A stretch of DNA of 64,000 bases from Dromiciops gliroides. Lineage: Eukaryota > Chordata > Mammalia > Microbiotheria > Microbiotheriidae. Positions 11,441 to 22,569 of this stretch are shown one piece after another; position 1 is the stretch's first letter, and each line of letters opens with the position of its first letter. The position numbers were made by a program, and so were the translations under genes. Location of the stretch: contig NC_057863.1 in the NCBI RefSeq assembly GCF_019393635.1, forward strand, positions 1,938,501 through 2,002,500, in the 5' to 3' direction. The notes below the pieces were generated by a model that saw nothing but the letters and a program-made list of their open reading frames with translations, was not told the DNA's origin and ran no database searches.

Positions 11441-11776
11441 CCCCGAGCGGGAAGAGGACTCAGGCCGCGGGACCGAGGAGGGGGAGAGCCTGGGTGTGGG
11501 CAGGGGCCACGAAGGAGGAGCTGGCTGGGAGAGACAAGCCTGAGTCAGGTCGGTGGCGCAAGAGAGGGGCAGGGTGGATTCCGCAGGCCCGATACCTGGA
11601 CGCGCCTGGGGAAAAGGGATGGGAGGGCAGTGGGTTTGGGCGGCTCCAGAACTCAGGGAGAGCCGACTCCATCTCGGACGGGTTGAGTTTGAAGTGCCAG
11701 ACGACGGTGTCCAGCAGGTCGCTGTCCACACGGACGCACCTCAATTCGGGAGAGATCTGAGTTGGGGAGAAGTCAG
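11441..11776. other. GC-rich intergenic stretch, nothing recognised
   Basis: Open frames here on both strands overlap one another and show no splice signals or recognisable family. Confidence 0.45.
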
Positions 11777-11788
11777 AAGGAGGTACGG

Positions 11789-11937
11789 GGACAGCTAGGT
11801 GGCGCAGTGGATAGAGCACCGGCCCTGGAGTCAGGAGTACCTGAGTTCAAATCCGGCCTCAGACACTTAACACTTACTAGCTGTGTGACCCTGGGCAAAT
11901 CACTTAACCCCAATTGCCTCACTAAAAAAAAAAAAAA
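11789..11937 (+). mobile_element. Young marsupial MIR-core SINE
   Basis: Full-length SINE with a 17-base A tail and a perfect 12-bp target-site duplication AAGGAGGTACGG at 11,777-11,788 and 11,938-11,949. The clean tail and near-consensus body suggest a recent insertion. Confidence 0.95.
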
Positions 11938-12029
11938 AAGGAGGTACGGCTTCAATGACTGAGGGCGCGAAAAGCCTGCTCGTGATCCTTTGGTCCTGCT
12001 CCAAGGGGCGGGGCCGGATGGCTGCCAGA

Positions 12030-12190
12030 GGAGGGGCCTGGAGTCGGAGAGACCTGAGTTCAGGTCCAGCCTCAAACACTTCCCTGTGCAAGCACTTCAC
12101 CTGTGTCTGCCTCAGTTTCCTCAGCTGTAAAAAGAAGGGTTTGTTGTCTCCATTTTGCAGATAAGAAAACAGGTTCGTGAGAGGGGAAAG
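12030..12190 (+). repeat. Old MIR/Mar1-type SINE
   Basis: Shows a diverged B-box-like GAGTTCAGGTCC, then the CTCAGTTTCCTCAGCTGTAAAA block and a CCATTTTGCAGATAAG end typical of the longer MIR class rather than of the young short SINE. Confidence 0.65.
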
Positions 12191-12439
12191 TACTTGTCCA
12201 AGCTTATGAATTAGCAAGTAGATCGGCAAGTCTTTCTTCTGTCATGATCATTGCGTGTGTGAATGTGAGTGTGTAAATGTGTGTGTGTGGGAGGGGTGAG
12301 GGTGAGTGTGTGTGGCCTCTCCGATTTCTGGATCTCCTCTCTCCAGTCTCACCACTACACACGGCCAGCAGGACATTCCTCCGACGTGGGTCTAGCCCTG
12401 TGATTCCTCCGCTCTGACTTAGAAGAGGAGAACCAGGGA

Positions 12440-12600
12440 GGTCAACAGCATTCACCAAGTACCCAGGCACTGTTGCCAAGCACTAGGGATACAAGGAAAG
12501 GTGAAGCGCTGGGTCCTGTCCTCGGAGAGCTTACACTCTAATGAGAAAGACAACGTGTAAAGAGCGAGGTGCCACTGAGACACGGAGTGGATGAAGGGCC
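12440..12600 (+). repeat. Old dispersed repeat, CR1/L2-like class
   Basis: Contains the widely repeated phrase pattern CAGGCACTGTTGCCAAGCAC, then GGGATACAAGG and GAGAGCTTACACTCTAATG. Related stretches occur near 28.05, 54.5, 58.4, 60.66 and 62.4 kb. I do not assign a precise family. Confidence 0.5.
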
Positions 12601-14203
12601 GTGGGAGAAGAGAGGGCGCTGCTGGCAGGGGCTGGGAAGCGCCTCCTCTGCCAAACAGGATTTGAGCTGGACCCTGAAGGAATCCGGAGAAGAGCGTTGC
12701 ACCCCGGGGAAAGAAGCGAGGTGGTGTGGGCTGGAGCAGATCTCTGGAAGGGACCGTCTCCAAGCCCGGAAGACGTGGGACGGGCGGAGGCATGTCTGGC
12801 CCAGACTGCTGTGGGACTACACGTCAGGGATGTCATCGAGATGCTGCTGGGTCAGGTGAGGGGCGGACCTTGGGGCTCAGCCCCCAGGAGCCGGTGTTTC
12901 CCCGACAGCTGTTGTGCCCAAGTTGTCTGGGAGGTCGGGCTCCGGCCGCCTGAGTGTCTCCATCATCCCTAGAATGGCCTGACCTTACAAAGCAAAGCTC
13001 GGTCTGCTCTCGTTCCCCGCAAGCTGTGCCCTTGGTGAGCCCCAGGGTCTGGGGAGGGATGGCCTGCTCTCGGGAGGTCCAAGCCTCGAAGGGTAGATAG
13101 CCAAGCCGAGGACCCCAGGGAGGGAGGCTTGGGGCCCAGGCCTTGGCACACTGGCTGACCAGAGGGTAGCCTACTCCATAAGCTGGGGGTGAGCACTATC
13201 CTGTTTGTTCCAACTTGCTCCCACCCAGTCCCCAAGACAGCCATGTGGAACCCAGCTAGGTGTGCGGCTGCTGTCCAGCACCTGTTGTCCTGATCACCTG
13301 GTTTCTTGACTGTCACAGAGGACACAGTCTTCTGACTCAGAATTCCGCCTGTGCCAATAAGTCGAAAAGGGAGGGAAGGAGGGTCCCGAAGCATGCAACC
13401 AGCTCACCAGGGATCTTGGCAAGACGACAGGGTGTGACCTCTGGGTGGGCACACCTGCACACCCCAAGCCCTTGCTTCTCTGACTGCAGCCACTGCCAAG
13501 CTAAGTGGTCCTAACACAATCAGTGACTGGGAGTTGGAGGAATAGTCTTTGGTCGGCACCCCCCTCCATCACCTATGAAACCATGGGGGGAAATGGCAAA
13601 AGTTGGCCTGATTTTCCCAAAAGAGGCGGAAGGGAATCTGCAAACAGGAGACCAGAGAACTCGCCTTCAGTTCCTGGGAAAGTTTTAGAACAACAGACCT
13701 GGAGAAGGAATTGGGACTCACCGACAGGCAGCCAGCCAGGCTTCATCTAAGGCACGTCTGTCCAGGCCAACCTCACTTCCTTTTTCATCGAGTCACTGAA
13801 CAGGGACAGGGGAGGTGCAGAGGGGCCTGTCCCAAAGGGGCCTGTCCCAGGTCTGGGAGCAGAGGCTGCTGGGTTCTACACAAGGCAACTGTGATATCAT
13901 GGGGGCTCTCTTTGGCTATAGATTGGGCTGAACAGAGCTAAGATCAGCTCCAAAATGTGCCACTTCTGTAACCTGCTCCGTGTGCCTCCAGAAGACAGAA
14001 TTCAAAGCAATGCATTTAGGGACAGAACATTTAGATCAGATAGCTGTCGGGGAGCCTAGTCTGGAGGAGAGATGAGACACACACACAGGCCACCCCAGAC
14101 ACACTACACGAGACTTGGAGTACAAAGTGCTGAAGGAGGTCAGAGGGGAAAGGCCATCTCCCACGGGAGAGTATCAGGGAGGGCTTTTGGGGAGAGGTGG
14201 CAT
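12601..14203. other. Intergenic DNA, nothing recognised
   Basis: Mixed-composition sequence without exon signals, RNA-like structure or clear repeats. Confidence 0.45.
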
Positions 14204-14220
14204 AAGAATTCTATAGGCAG

Positions 14221-14384
14221 GGGGCAGCGAGGTGGCGCAGTGGATAAAGCACCAGCCCTGGATTCAGGAGGACCTGAGTTCAAATCCGACCTCAGTCACT
14301 TGACACTTACTAGCTGTGTGACCCTGGGCAAGTCACTTAACCCTCTTTGCCCAGCAAAAAACAAAAACAAAAACAAAACAAAAA
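14221..14384 (+). mobile_element. Young marsupial MIR-core SINE
   Basis: Full SINE with an A-rich (AAAAAC)n-like tail and a perfect 17-bp target-site duplication AAGAATTCTATAGGCAG at 14,204-14,220 and 14,385-14,401. Confidence 0.95.
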
Positions 14385-15284
14385 AAGAATTCTATAGGCA
14401 GAGCGTGGAGAAACAACCTGAGTCACCTTTCATCTCAACATCCCAGATGAAGAGAGAAGCCCTAAGCCAGGTCCTGGAGTGACTGAGAAAGTTGAGAAGA
14501 TGGCAATGAGAATGGGGCACAGATGTGTGGATTTTTAAACAGAAAAGTGGCTGAGGATGGTCAGAAAAGTAAGGGGTTGGAAGTAACCATGGGGGCAAGG
14601 AGTGTGCCCACCCCCTCTTAGTTCTCTAAGTCAAGAGGAAGGATGGGAGGGCTTCATCCAAAAGAGGGAAAGAAAGGAGATGGCGGTCCTCAGGGCAAAG
14701 GTGGTAGAAGTAATGTTGGATGAAAAGTGTGAGGGTGGGAAAATGATATTCCCAAAACCAGAGGAGCTGAGTTTGCAACCAAGAATCATCTACCCACCAA
14801 AGCTGAGTGTAATTCTGCAAGGGAAAATGGATATTTAATGAAGGACACCAGAACTGAGTGGAAAAGTTGATCTACAAAGAATCGGGAGAAACATAAAAAT
14901 GTAAACACGAAAGAACAATTATAAGGACTTTACTAAGGTCAAACTGTTTACTTTTTATATAGGAAGATGTTATATGTAACTCTTAAGATTTTATCCTTAC
15001 TTGGGTAGTTTGAAAGCACATACATAGATATAAGGGTTTAATTGAGTATGATGGGATGATCCTAAAAAATAAAATTGGGTAGGGAGAGGTAAAATGGGGC
15101 AATTATCTCATACAAATGAGGCATGAATGGAAGAACTGCTACAATGGAGGTAGGAGGGGGTGGGGGCTGGTAGTTCTAGAACCTTATTCTGATCAGAACT
15201 GGGTTAAAGAGGAAATAACATATACACCTTCTTGATTCACAGAAAAATAGAAGGGCAAAGGGATAGGATAAGAGTGATTGTTGT

Positions 15285-15517
15285 TGTTTGTCCTTCATTC
15301 TTGAAGAGGACCATGACATTGGGATGATGTCATGACTTGCAGTGAATTGGATTTAAGTGAGGGAGGGCTGTGCCAGGTCACCAACCTCACTCTCTCCTCC
15401 AGAGCCATCTGGGTCCAGTGGCAGATATATATTAGGATGACTGGAGATGGCCCCAGATGTTTGAGGCAATCAGGATTAAGTGACTTGCCCAGGGTCACAC
15501 AGCTAGTAAACATTTGA
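15285..15517 (+). repeat. Second marsupial dispersed SINE-like repeat
   Basis: Begins TTGTTGTTGTTTGTCCTTCA and continues with AGAGGACCATGACATTGGGA, a sequence type unlike the common SINE. Its right end is a reverse-oriented MIR-core piece (ACTTGCCCAGGGTCACACAG). It lies inside the 5' half of the host L1. I recognise it as a marsupial interspersed repeat but not its exact family name. Confidence 0.6.
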
Positions 15518-16000
15518 GGTGAGATAAAGGAGGGACTCCTTTATCAAGAAATAGGAGGGTAAGTGAAGAGAATAAGGGAGGGATTCTTAGAAAGGAGTTT
15601 GGATTAGGGAGTCAGTGGTCAGAAGTAGACTAGACTTCTGAGGAGAGATAGGGTAAAAAGAGAGGGAGATAAACAGTGAGGAAAAATAGGATGGAGAAGA
15701 AAATACACAACTAGTAATTATAACTTTGAAGATGAATGGGACAAACTCACTCATAAAATGGAAACAGCACAATGGTTCAAAAGCCAGAATCCAACAATAT
15801 GTTATTTACAAGAAACACATCTAAAAATGAGAGATACACAGAGAGGGAAAATAAAGGGCCAGACTAGAATTAATTATTCTTCAGCTGATGTAAAAATAAA
15901 ATGGGGGTAGCAGTCATTATCTCAGACAAAATTAAAGCTAAAATAGATTTATTAAAAGCAACAAGCAAGGAAATCACATTACATTAAAAGGTACCATAGA

Positions 16001-16701
16001 AGAGAGAGGAGCAAAAGAAGGAAGGGCAGATTGGGGGAGGGGAGAGACAGAAGCAAATCCCTTTTGAAGAGGGATAGGATGAAAGAAGATGGATAATAGA
16101 ATAAATGTCATGGGGAAGGGAATAAGATGGAAGGGAAACAGTTAACAATAGTAATCATGAAAAAGAGAAAAGGGGGGGAAATTGTGTAAAAAATATTTAT
16201 AGCAACTCTTTGTGGTGGCTAAGAATTGAGAATCAAGGGAATGTCCATCAATTGAGGAATGAAGGAAGAAGCTATGGTATATGATTGTGGTGGAATGGTA
16301 TTGTGCTATAGGAAATGACAAACAGGATGATCCCAGAAAAACCTGGAAAGACTCATATGTATAGTGAAGTGAGCAGAACTGGGAGGACATTGTGCATAGT
16401 GACAGCAGTATTGTTCAATGAGCAATTGTGAATGACTTAACTACTCTCAGCAATGCAATGATCCAAGACAATCCCAAGGGACTAATGATAAAGCTTACTA
16501 TCCACCCCCATAGAAAGAACTGATCAAAAGAGCACTTGTGGATTGTACATATATAATCTGGTTGCTATCTTGTGGATCGGGGAGGAAAGGAAGGGAGGGA
16601 GGGAGAAAAGTTTGGAACTCTAAATCTTATGAAAATGAATGTTGAAAACTACCTTTACATGTAACTGGAAAAAATAAAATAAATGTTTGTTGCTTTAAAC
16701 A
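16001..16701 (+). mobile_element. Nested 5'-truncated L1 3' end
   Basis: Carries the L1 ORF2 C-terminal and 3' UTR block ending in an A-rich tail. A perfect 15-bp duplication AAAAGGTACCATAGA flanks it at 15,986-16,000 and 16,702-16,716. The host L1 endonuclease text resumes exactly after the second copy, so this is an L1-into-L1 insertion. Confidence 0.95.
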
Positions 16702-17765
16702 AAAAGGTACCATAGATAATGATGTAATATAAATGCTAAATTTATGTGCTCCAAATGATATAGCATTCAAATTTATAAAAGAAAAGGTAAAAGAATTACA
16801 GGTAGAAATAGGTAGCAGAACCAAAATAATGGGAGAACTTTAACTTTCCCCTCTCAGAATTAGATAAATCTAACCAAAAAATAAATAAGACCATATATTT
16901 AACCATATATTAGAACATAAAAAATAGTCAAATGCAGAAAGCAGAAATATTAAATGCATTTTTCTCAGATCATAATGCAATAAAATTACATTAAAAATAT
17001 AAAATAAAATAAAATAAAAATTACATTTAATAGAGGATCATGGAAACAGGTTAGAATTTTAATTGAAAACTAAATAATTCAATCTTAAAGAATGAGTTGG
17101 TCAAAGAACAAGTCATAGAAACAATAAATAATTTTATTAACAAGAACAATAATAATGAGACAACATACCAAAACTTAAGGGATGCAGCAAAAGCAGTAAT
17201 CAAAGGAAAATTTATATCTTTAAATGCTTATTGCAATAAAATAGAGAAAAACAGATCAATGAATTAGATATGTAATAAAAAAAACTAGAAAAAGAACAAA
17301 TTAAAAATCCCCAGTTAAACACTAAATTGGATAACCTAAAAATTACAGGTGATATCAATAAATTGAATGTAAGAAAGCCATTGAATTATAAATAAATCCA
17401 GGAGTTTGTTTTATGGGGAAAAACAAAAAATAGATAAACCATTAATTAATGTGATTTTTAAAAAGAGACAAGAAAACCAAATCACTAATATAAAAATGAA
17501 AAGGATGAATACAGTATTAGTGAAAATGAAATTAAAACAATTATTAGAAATTATTTTGCCCAATTGTGTGCCAATGAATACAAAAATCTGAGTGAAAGGG
17601 AAGAATATTTACAAAAATGTAAACTGCCCAGATTAACAGAGTAAAATATTTAAATAAACTTATTTTAGAAAAAGAAATTGAATAGGTCATAAATTAGCTT
17701 CCTAAGAAAAAAGCATCAGTACCAGATGGATTTACAAGTGAATTCTACCAAAAATTTAAAGATCA

Positions 17766-17916
17766 GGGCAGCTAGGTGATGCAATGGATAGAGCACTGAT
17801 CCTGGAGTCAGGAGGACCTGAGTTCAAATCCGACCTCAGACATTTGACACTAACTAGCTATGTGACCTGGGCAAGTCACTTAACCCCAATTACCTCGAAC
17901 ACACACACACACCAAT
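17766..17916 (+). mobile_element. Young marsupial MIR-core SINE in L1
   Basis: Full SINE with a short CA-rich tail and a perfect 17-bp target-site duplication CAAAAATTTAAAGATCA at 17,749-17,765 and 17,917-17,933, inserted into the host L1 ORF2. Confidence 0.95.
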
Positions 17917-19102
17917 CAAAAATTTAAAGATCAAATAAATGATTTGGAACAATAGACAAAGAAGGAGTCTCACCAAACTACTTTTATGACACAAATATGG
18001 TGCTGATACCTAAACTAAGGAGAGCAAAAACCAAGAATGAAAATTATAGACCAATTTCATTAATGAGTAAGGATGAAAAAATCCTAAATAAAATACTAGC
18101 TAGGAGACCACAGCAATATATCACAAAGATTACACATTAGGACCAAGTGGGATTTATACCAAGTATGCAGAACTGGTTTAACATAAGGAAAACTATTAAT
18201 ATAATTGATTATATCAATAAAAAGTCAACAAAAATAATATGATTATGTCAATAGATACAGAAAAGGCTTTTGATGAAATACTTATTCCCATTAAAAACAC
18301 TTGAAAGCATAAGTATAAATGGATTTTTCCTTAAAATGATTAGAAGTACCTACCTAAAACCATCAGCAAGCATTATTTGTAATGGGGATAAGCTAGAAAT
18401 GTTGCCAATAAGATTGAGTGAAACAAGGATGCCTATTGTCACCAATATTATTCAATATCCTATTAGAAATGCTAGCAATAGCAATAAGTGAAGAAAGGGA
18501 AATTGAAGGAATTAAAATGGGTAACAAGGAAATAAAATTCTCTCTTTTTACAGATGATATGATCATATACTTGGGAAATTCTAGAGATTCAATTAAAAAA
18601 TTACTTGAAACAGTAATTTAAGCAAAGTAGCCGGATATAAAATAAACCCACATAAATCATCAGCATTTCTATATATCACCAACAAAGCCTTGCAAGAAGA
18701 GATAAATATATTTCATTTAAAATAGCCATAGACAATATAAAATACCTGCCAAGACAAACCAGGAACTACATGAACATAATTATAAAACACTTTTTATACA
18801 GTCAGATTTAAATGAGTGGTAAAACATTGTTTCTGGGTGGGCTGAGCCAATATAATACACATGACAATTCTACCTAAAGTGATCTAGTAATTCAGTGCCA
18901 TCCCAATTAAATTGCCAACAAATAATTTACCAAGCTAGAAAAAATAATAAAATTCATTTGGAAGAGTTAAAGGCCAAGACTATCGGGAGAATTGATGACT
19001 GGTTAGATGGTTAAACTGTATTACAGGGCAGTAATTGTCAAAATTCTCTGATACTAGCTAAAAAATAGGGAGATGAACCAGGAGAATCGAGTAGGTGCAC
19101 AG

Positions 19103-19214
19103 TACTGTGGTTCCGTCCTGTCCGATTCTTCGTGGCCCCATGGACCATTGCCAATACTTTCCATGGGGTTTTCTGGGCAAAGATAGTGAAGTGGTCTGCT
19201 ATTTCCTTCTCCAG
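19103..19214 (+). repeat. BovB/Bov-A-like retrotransposon tail
   Basis: The order GTCCTGTCCGATTCTTCGTG, GGCCCCATGGACCATTG, CCATGGGGTTTTCTGGGCAA, GCTATTTCCTTCTCCAG matches the tail region shared by BovB RTE elements and ruminant Bov-A/Bov-tA SINEs, as I know them. It is about 110 bp and sits inside the host L1. No clear duplication flanks it. Confidence 0.65.
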
Positions 19215-19338
19215 AAGAGATGTTGTAAGTAAACTAGAACATGGAATACATTCTCTATCAGACTTAGGAATAAATAAGAGAAAGCGTGCATAATGGGATG
19301 TAAATCGGATACATTTGATTACATTAAATTAAATATAA

Positions 19339-19484
19339 GTGGGGCAGCTAGGTGGCGCAGGGGATAGAGCACTGGTCTGGGAGTCAGGAGGACCTGAGTT
19401 CAAATCCGGCCTCAGACACTTGACAACTTACTAGCTGTGTGACCCTGGGCAAGTCACTTAACCCCCATTGCCTCACCAAGAAAA
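19339..19484 (+). mobile_element. Young marsupial MIR-core SINE in L1
   Basis: Full SINE; imperfect 13-bp duplications AAATTAAATATAA at 19,326-19,338 and AAATTAAATACAA at 19,485-19,497. Confidence 0.93.
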
Positions 19485-19928
19485 AAATTAAATACAAATA
19501 AAAGCAATGTAGCCAAGATTAGAAAGAAATCAGAAAATTGGGGATGGGGGATTTATAGCCACTTTCTCGGATAAAGGCCTCATATCTCAAATACACAGAG
19601 AACTAATCAAATGTGTTAGACCATGAGTCATTCCCCAATTGATAAAGGTTCAAAGGATATGAACAGTTTTTAGAAGAAGAAAGCAAAGCTGTCTATAGTC
19701 ATATGAAAAAATCTCTAAATCACTATTGATTAGAGAAATATAAATTATAACAACGTTGAGATACTATCTCATACCTATCATATTGCCTAAAATGTTAGAA
19801 AGGGAAAATGACAAATGTTGGAGGGGATGTGAAAAGGTTGGGATACCATTACGCTTTTGGCAGAGCTGTGATCTGATCCAACCATTTTGGAGTACACCCT
19901 GGAATGATGTCCAAAGAATTAGTAAACC

Positions 19929-20407
19929 TGTGAGGGAAAACAATCCTCTTCTCGATAATTCTCAGGAACTCAGCAGCGATGTGACAAAGGCTCGTTTATT
20001 TCCTTCTTGTGAGAAGGAGGCGCCCTAGTGTGCAGCTAGTGGGTGCAAAGAATGGGGCCTCGCAGGCCCTGTTCTAAACCCTAGTCCCTAACAGGAATGG
20101 ACCCTCCCCTTTTTCATCATTGGCCCAATTACTCAAGGGTGACAATCTATGCGCAATGGAATGCAGTATTCCCATCCCTAATCAGTTCTTTCTTATATGG
20201 GCATAACTCAGGAGTGGACCTTATTCTTCCTTATATGGACACAACTCCAGAGCAGACCTTATTGAGACCAGGGCTCCTTGAACCATGTGATTTTGTTAGC
20301 CAGAGGGGGAGGAGGGGATCTGAGACCTTTGTCCTAAAAACAGGTCAGGAGGAATATGATTGACTTGTTATCCTCACTGAGAGGAGACAACTACCCATTT
20401 TCTCACA
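19929..20407 (-). mobile_element. Solo LTR, copy 1
   Basis: A 479-bp unit bounded by TGTGAGGG and TTCTCACA. On the minus strand it has AATAAA (plus-strand TTTATT at 19,995-20,000). It is clearly related over its full length to the unit at 36,989-37,456, where a minus-strand TATA box is also seen. The flanking 5-mers AAACC and ATACC differ by one base, so a 5-bp duplication is possible but not proven. It interrupts the L1 3' region, which resumes as ATACCCTTTGACCC. Confidence 0.8.
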
Positions 20408-20885
20408 ATACCCTTTGACCCAAAACCCCACTCTTAGGTCTGTTTCCCAAGGTGATCAGGGAAAAGGAAAAGAAGCTGTATGTTCCAGAATGTTTATAGC
20501 TGCTCTCTTTGGGGCGGCAAAGAGCTGGAAGTTCAGGGGATGCTCATCCATTGGGGGATGGCTGAACAAGTGTCGTATGTGACTGATAGAATACTATTGT
20601 GCTGTTGTCAAAAAGATGAACAAGTTAGTTTTAGAAAACCCTGGAAAGACTTGCATGAAATGATGCAGAGGGCAATGAGCAGAACCCCGAGGACTGTGAG
20701 CCCAGAAACAGCCAGACGGCTCAGTCACTGAGAATGACTAAGCTATGCTGAGCAATGTGAATGTTGAAATCAGCTGTGAGGGACTTTGAGAAGATGCGTC
20801 CACCTCCATCTCTATCAAGTGTAGGCCTTCTCTGATGTGGGAGGAAGGAGACGACTGGGAACTCCAAATGTAATAAAAAGTGTAA

Positions 20886-22340
20886 AAGTCTGGCCATGGT
20901 GGGACCCTAAACCAAGGCTTCTGGGAGAGAGTCCAGGGGAATAGTTTGGGTGCTAGAGAGACCAGGAGGCCGGGCACATGGGGCCAGGCCTGCACAGAGT
21001 GGGCACTTCCTAACCACTGACTGATTGAGCCTTTGTACTGGCCTCTTCTGTGGAGCCTTCCAGCTGTGGGCCCCTCCCCCTTTGCCCTTTTGGTGGTCCT
21101 GAGGCCCGATGGCAGGGCAGTGGTCTTCCAGATGTTTGATTGCTCTTGCCTGTAGGCATGTCTGGAGCCAGCCTTAGAGGGCCAGCTGGGGTCAGGGGAG
21201 ATGTCCTGGGGTGGGGGTCCTGAGAGTTCTGGGACCTGGCCTTCTGGAGAGGGAAGGGGCACTGAGGCCGCACCAGGAACACCAGCCCCCTGGGCCTGGA
21301 GAGGCAGCAAACCCCCCAGACTGGGCCCCCCATGTGCTGGTTGGGCTGCTCCGTCTCAGGGCAAGGGAGTGGCCTTTTTAGCCACTACCCAGAGCTCATT
21401 GGCCCCCAAGGCCCTTGGGGTGGGACCACGAGGCTGAATGTTTGTAGGAGACTCACCAGAACTGGGGGCGAGGGCAGGGTCCAGGTCACTTCCCTTTCCA
21501 AGGGGAGTCCAAACTCCAGAGCCGGATGCCAGACCCTCCAGAGGATCTGCTAACAACCCCAAGTTCACTTTCTTTCCGAGGGAGGCTCCCAGGGAAAGGT
21601 GGGACTCCCCTGAGAGCAAAGAGAACGGCATCTGTTGTTTGGGGGTGACTGTGACCATCACTGTGATAGACTGTCCCTGACCTAGCCGGCGCATATGTTA
21701 GCTGCAGGTTGCAGGGGCTCGCCCCCATCCGCAGGGACCCTGGCAAGGGTTGAGCTTGAGCCACTCTGAGCAGGAGTGATGGGAACCACAGATTGTGGGG
21801 CACCCTCCCTGAAATTGAGCTGGGCCACCGGTAGAAGGTGACTCCTGATGGCCTGCTAGGCATGGCCTAGCAAAGGTCTCTGCATCACCGAGGTTGGACC
21901 TGACTCTCATTAGACAGAAGAGAAACCTGGAGTGAGCCTGAGGGCTGGCATCCAGCTCCCAAATTCTATCCTAGGAAACGGAGGCCTGGAGAGGAGGCAT
22001 CAAGTGCCACCCAGCACCCTGGCTGGTGTCTGGCCCTGTCCAGTCCCCCTGCTGCTGCCCCAGCCCGTGGCCTCCCCATCTTTTCACCCCTCCTGTATCC
22101 GGGGGAACAAGTTCTGGCAGAGCCCGAAGGCCCAGGAGGGCAGGGGAGGTGGGTGAGGTCCACACAGCTTCCTGCCCAGGCACAATGGCCTGGCTGAGGC
22201 CCACACCTCCACCACCAGGGTGGGAAGGAGCAGGACTGACTTCTGTCCACTCCCAGGAGGAGCTGGCTACCCAAAATACCCTGGCACTGCCAGAGCCACA
22301 ATCCAGGCATAGAAATTGCCCCTTTCTCCCTCTAGACTCA
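20886..22340. other. Intergenic DNA, nothing recognised
   Basis: GC-rich single-copy-looking sequence between the large L1 and a pyrimidine-rich tract. Open frames on both strands have no exon signals. Confidence 0.45.
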
Positions 22341-22565
22341 GCCCCTGTCCCTGATCGTGTCTCTGCTTCTCTGCCCCGGCCCCCATCTCTCTGTCTCTAT
22401 CTCTGTCTCTGTATCTCTCTATGCCCCCCCCCCGTCTCTATCTTTATCTCTGTTTCTATCTCTGTCTGTCTCTATCTCTCTGCCTTGCTGCCTCTCTATC
22501 TCTGTCTTCCCCCCTCCCCCTACCTCGCTCTCTCTCCCACCTGTGTTTGTCTCCCTCTGTCTTTC
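22341..22565 (+). repeat. CT-rich low-complexity tract
   Basis: Runs of TCTCTGTCTCTATCTC type with C-rich interruptions; on the minus strand this directly follows the orphan L1 5' piece. Confidence 0.85.
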
Positions 22566-22569
22566 TTCT

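Larger units (their letters stand above)
14590..20885 (+). mobile_element. Degraded sense L1, interrupted by six insertions
   Basis: The order along the + strand is that of an L1. A piece resembling the ORF1 C-terminus lies near 14,740-14,840 (RIIYPPKLSVILQGK), the ORF2 endonuclease start near 15,715, reverse transcriptase near 18,270-18,620 (including LFTDDMIIYL, an altered form of the usual FADD catalytic box), and the ORF2 C-terminus and 3' UTR from 19,500 to 20,885. All frames are broken by stops and indels. Insertions at 15,285, 16,001, 17,766, 19,103, 19,339 and 19,929 split it. Their TSDs, where found, show they are younger than the host L1. Confidence 0.88.

Noticed and set aside
10885..11760. 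291-codon + strand frame in GC-rich DNA
   Set aside because: It crosses a CA microsatellite and an L2-like relic, has shadows on the other strand and shows no splice or family evidence.
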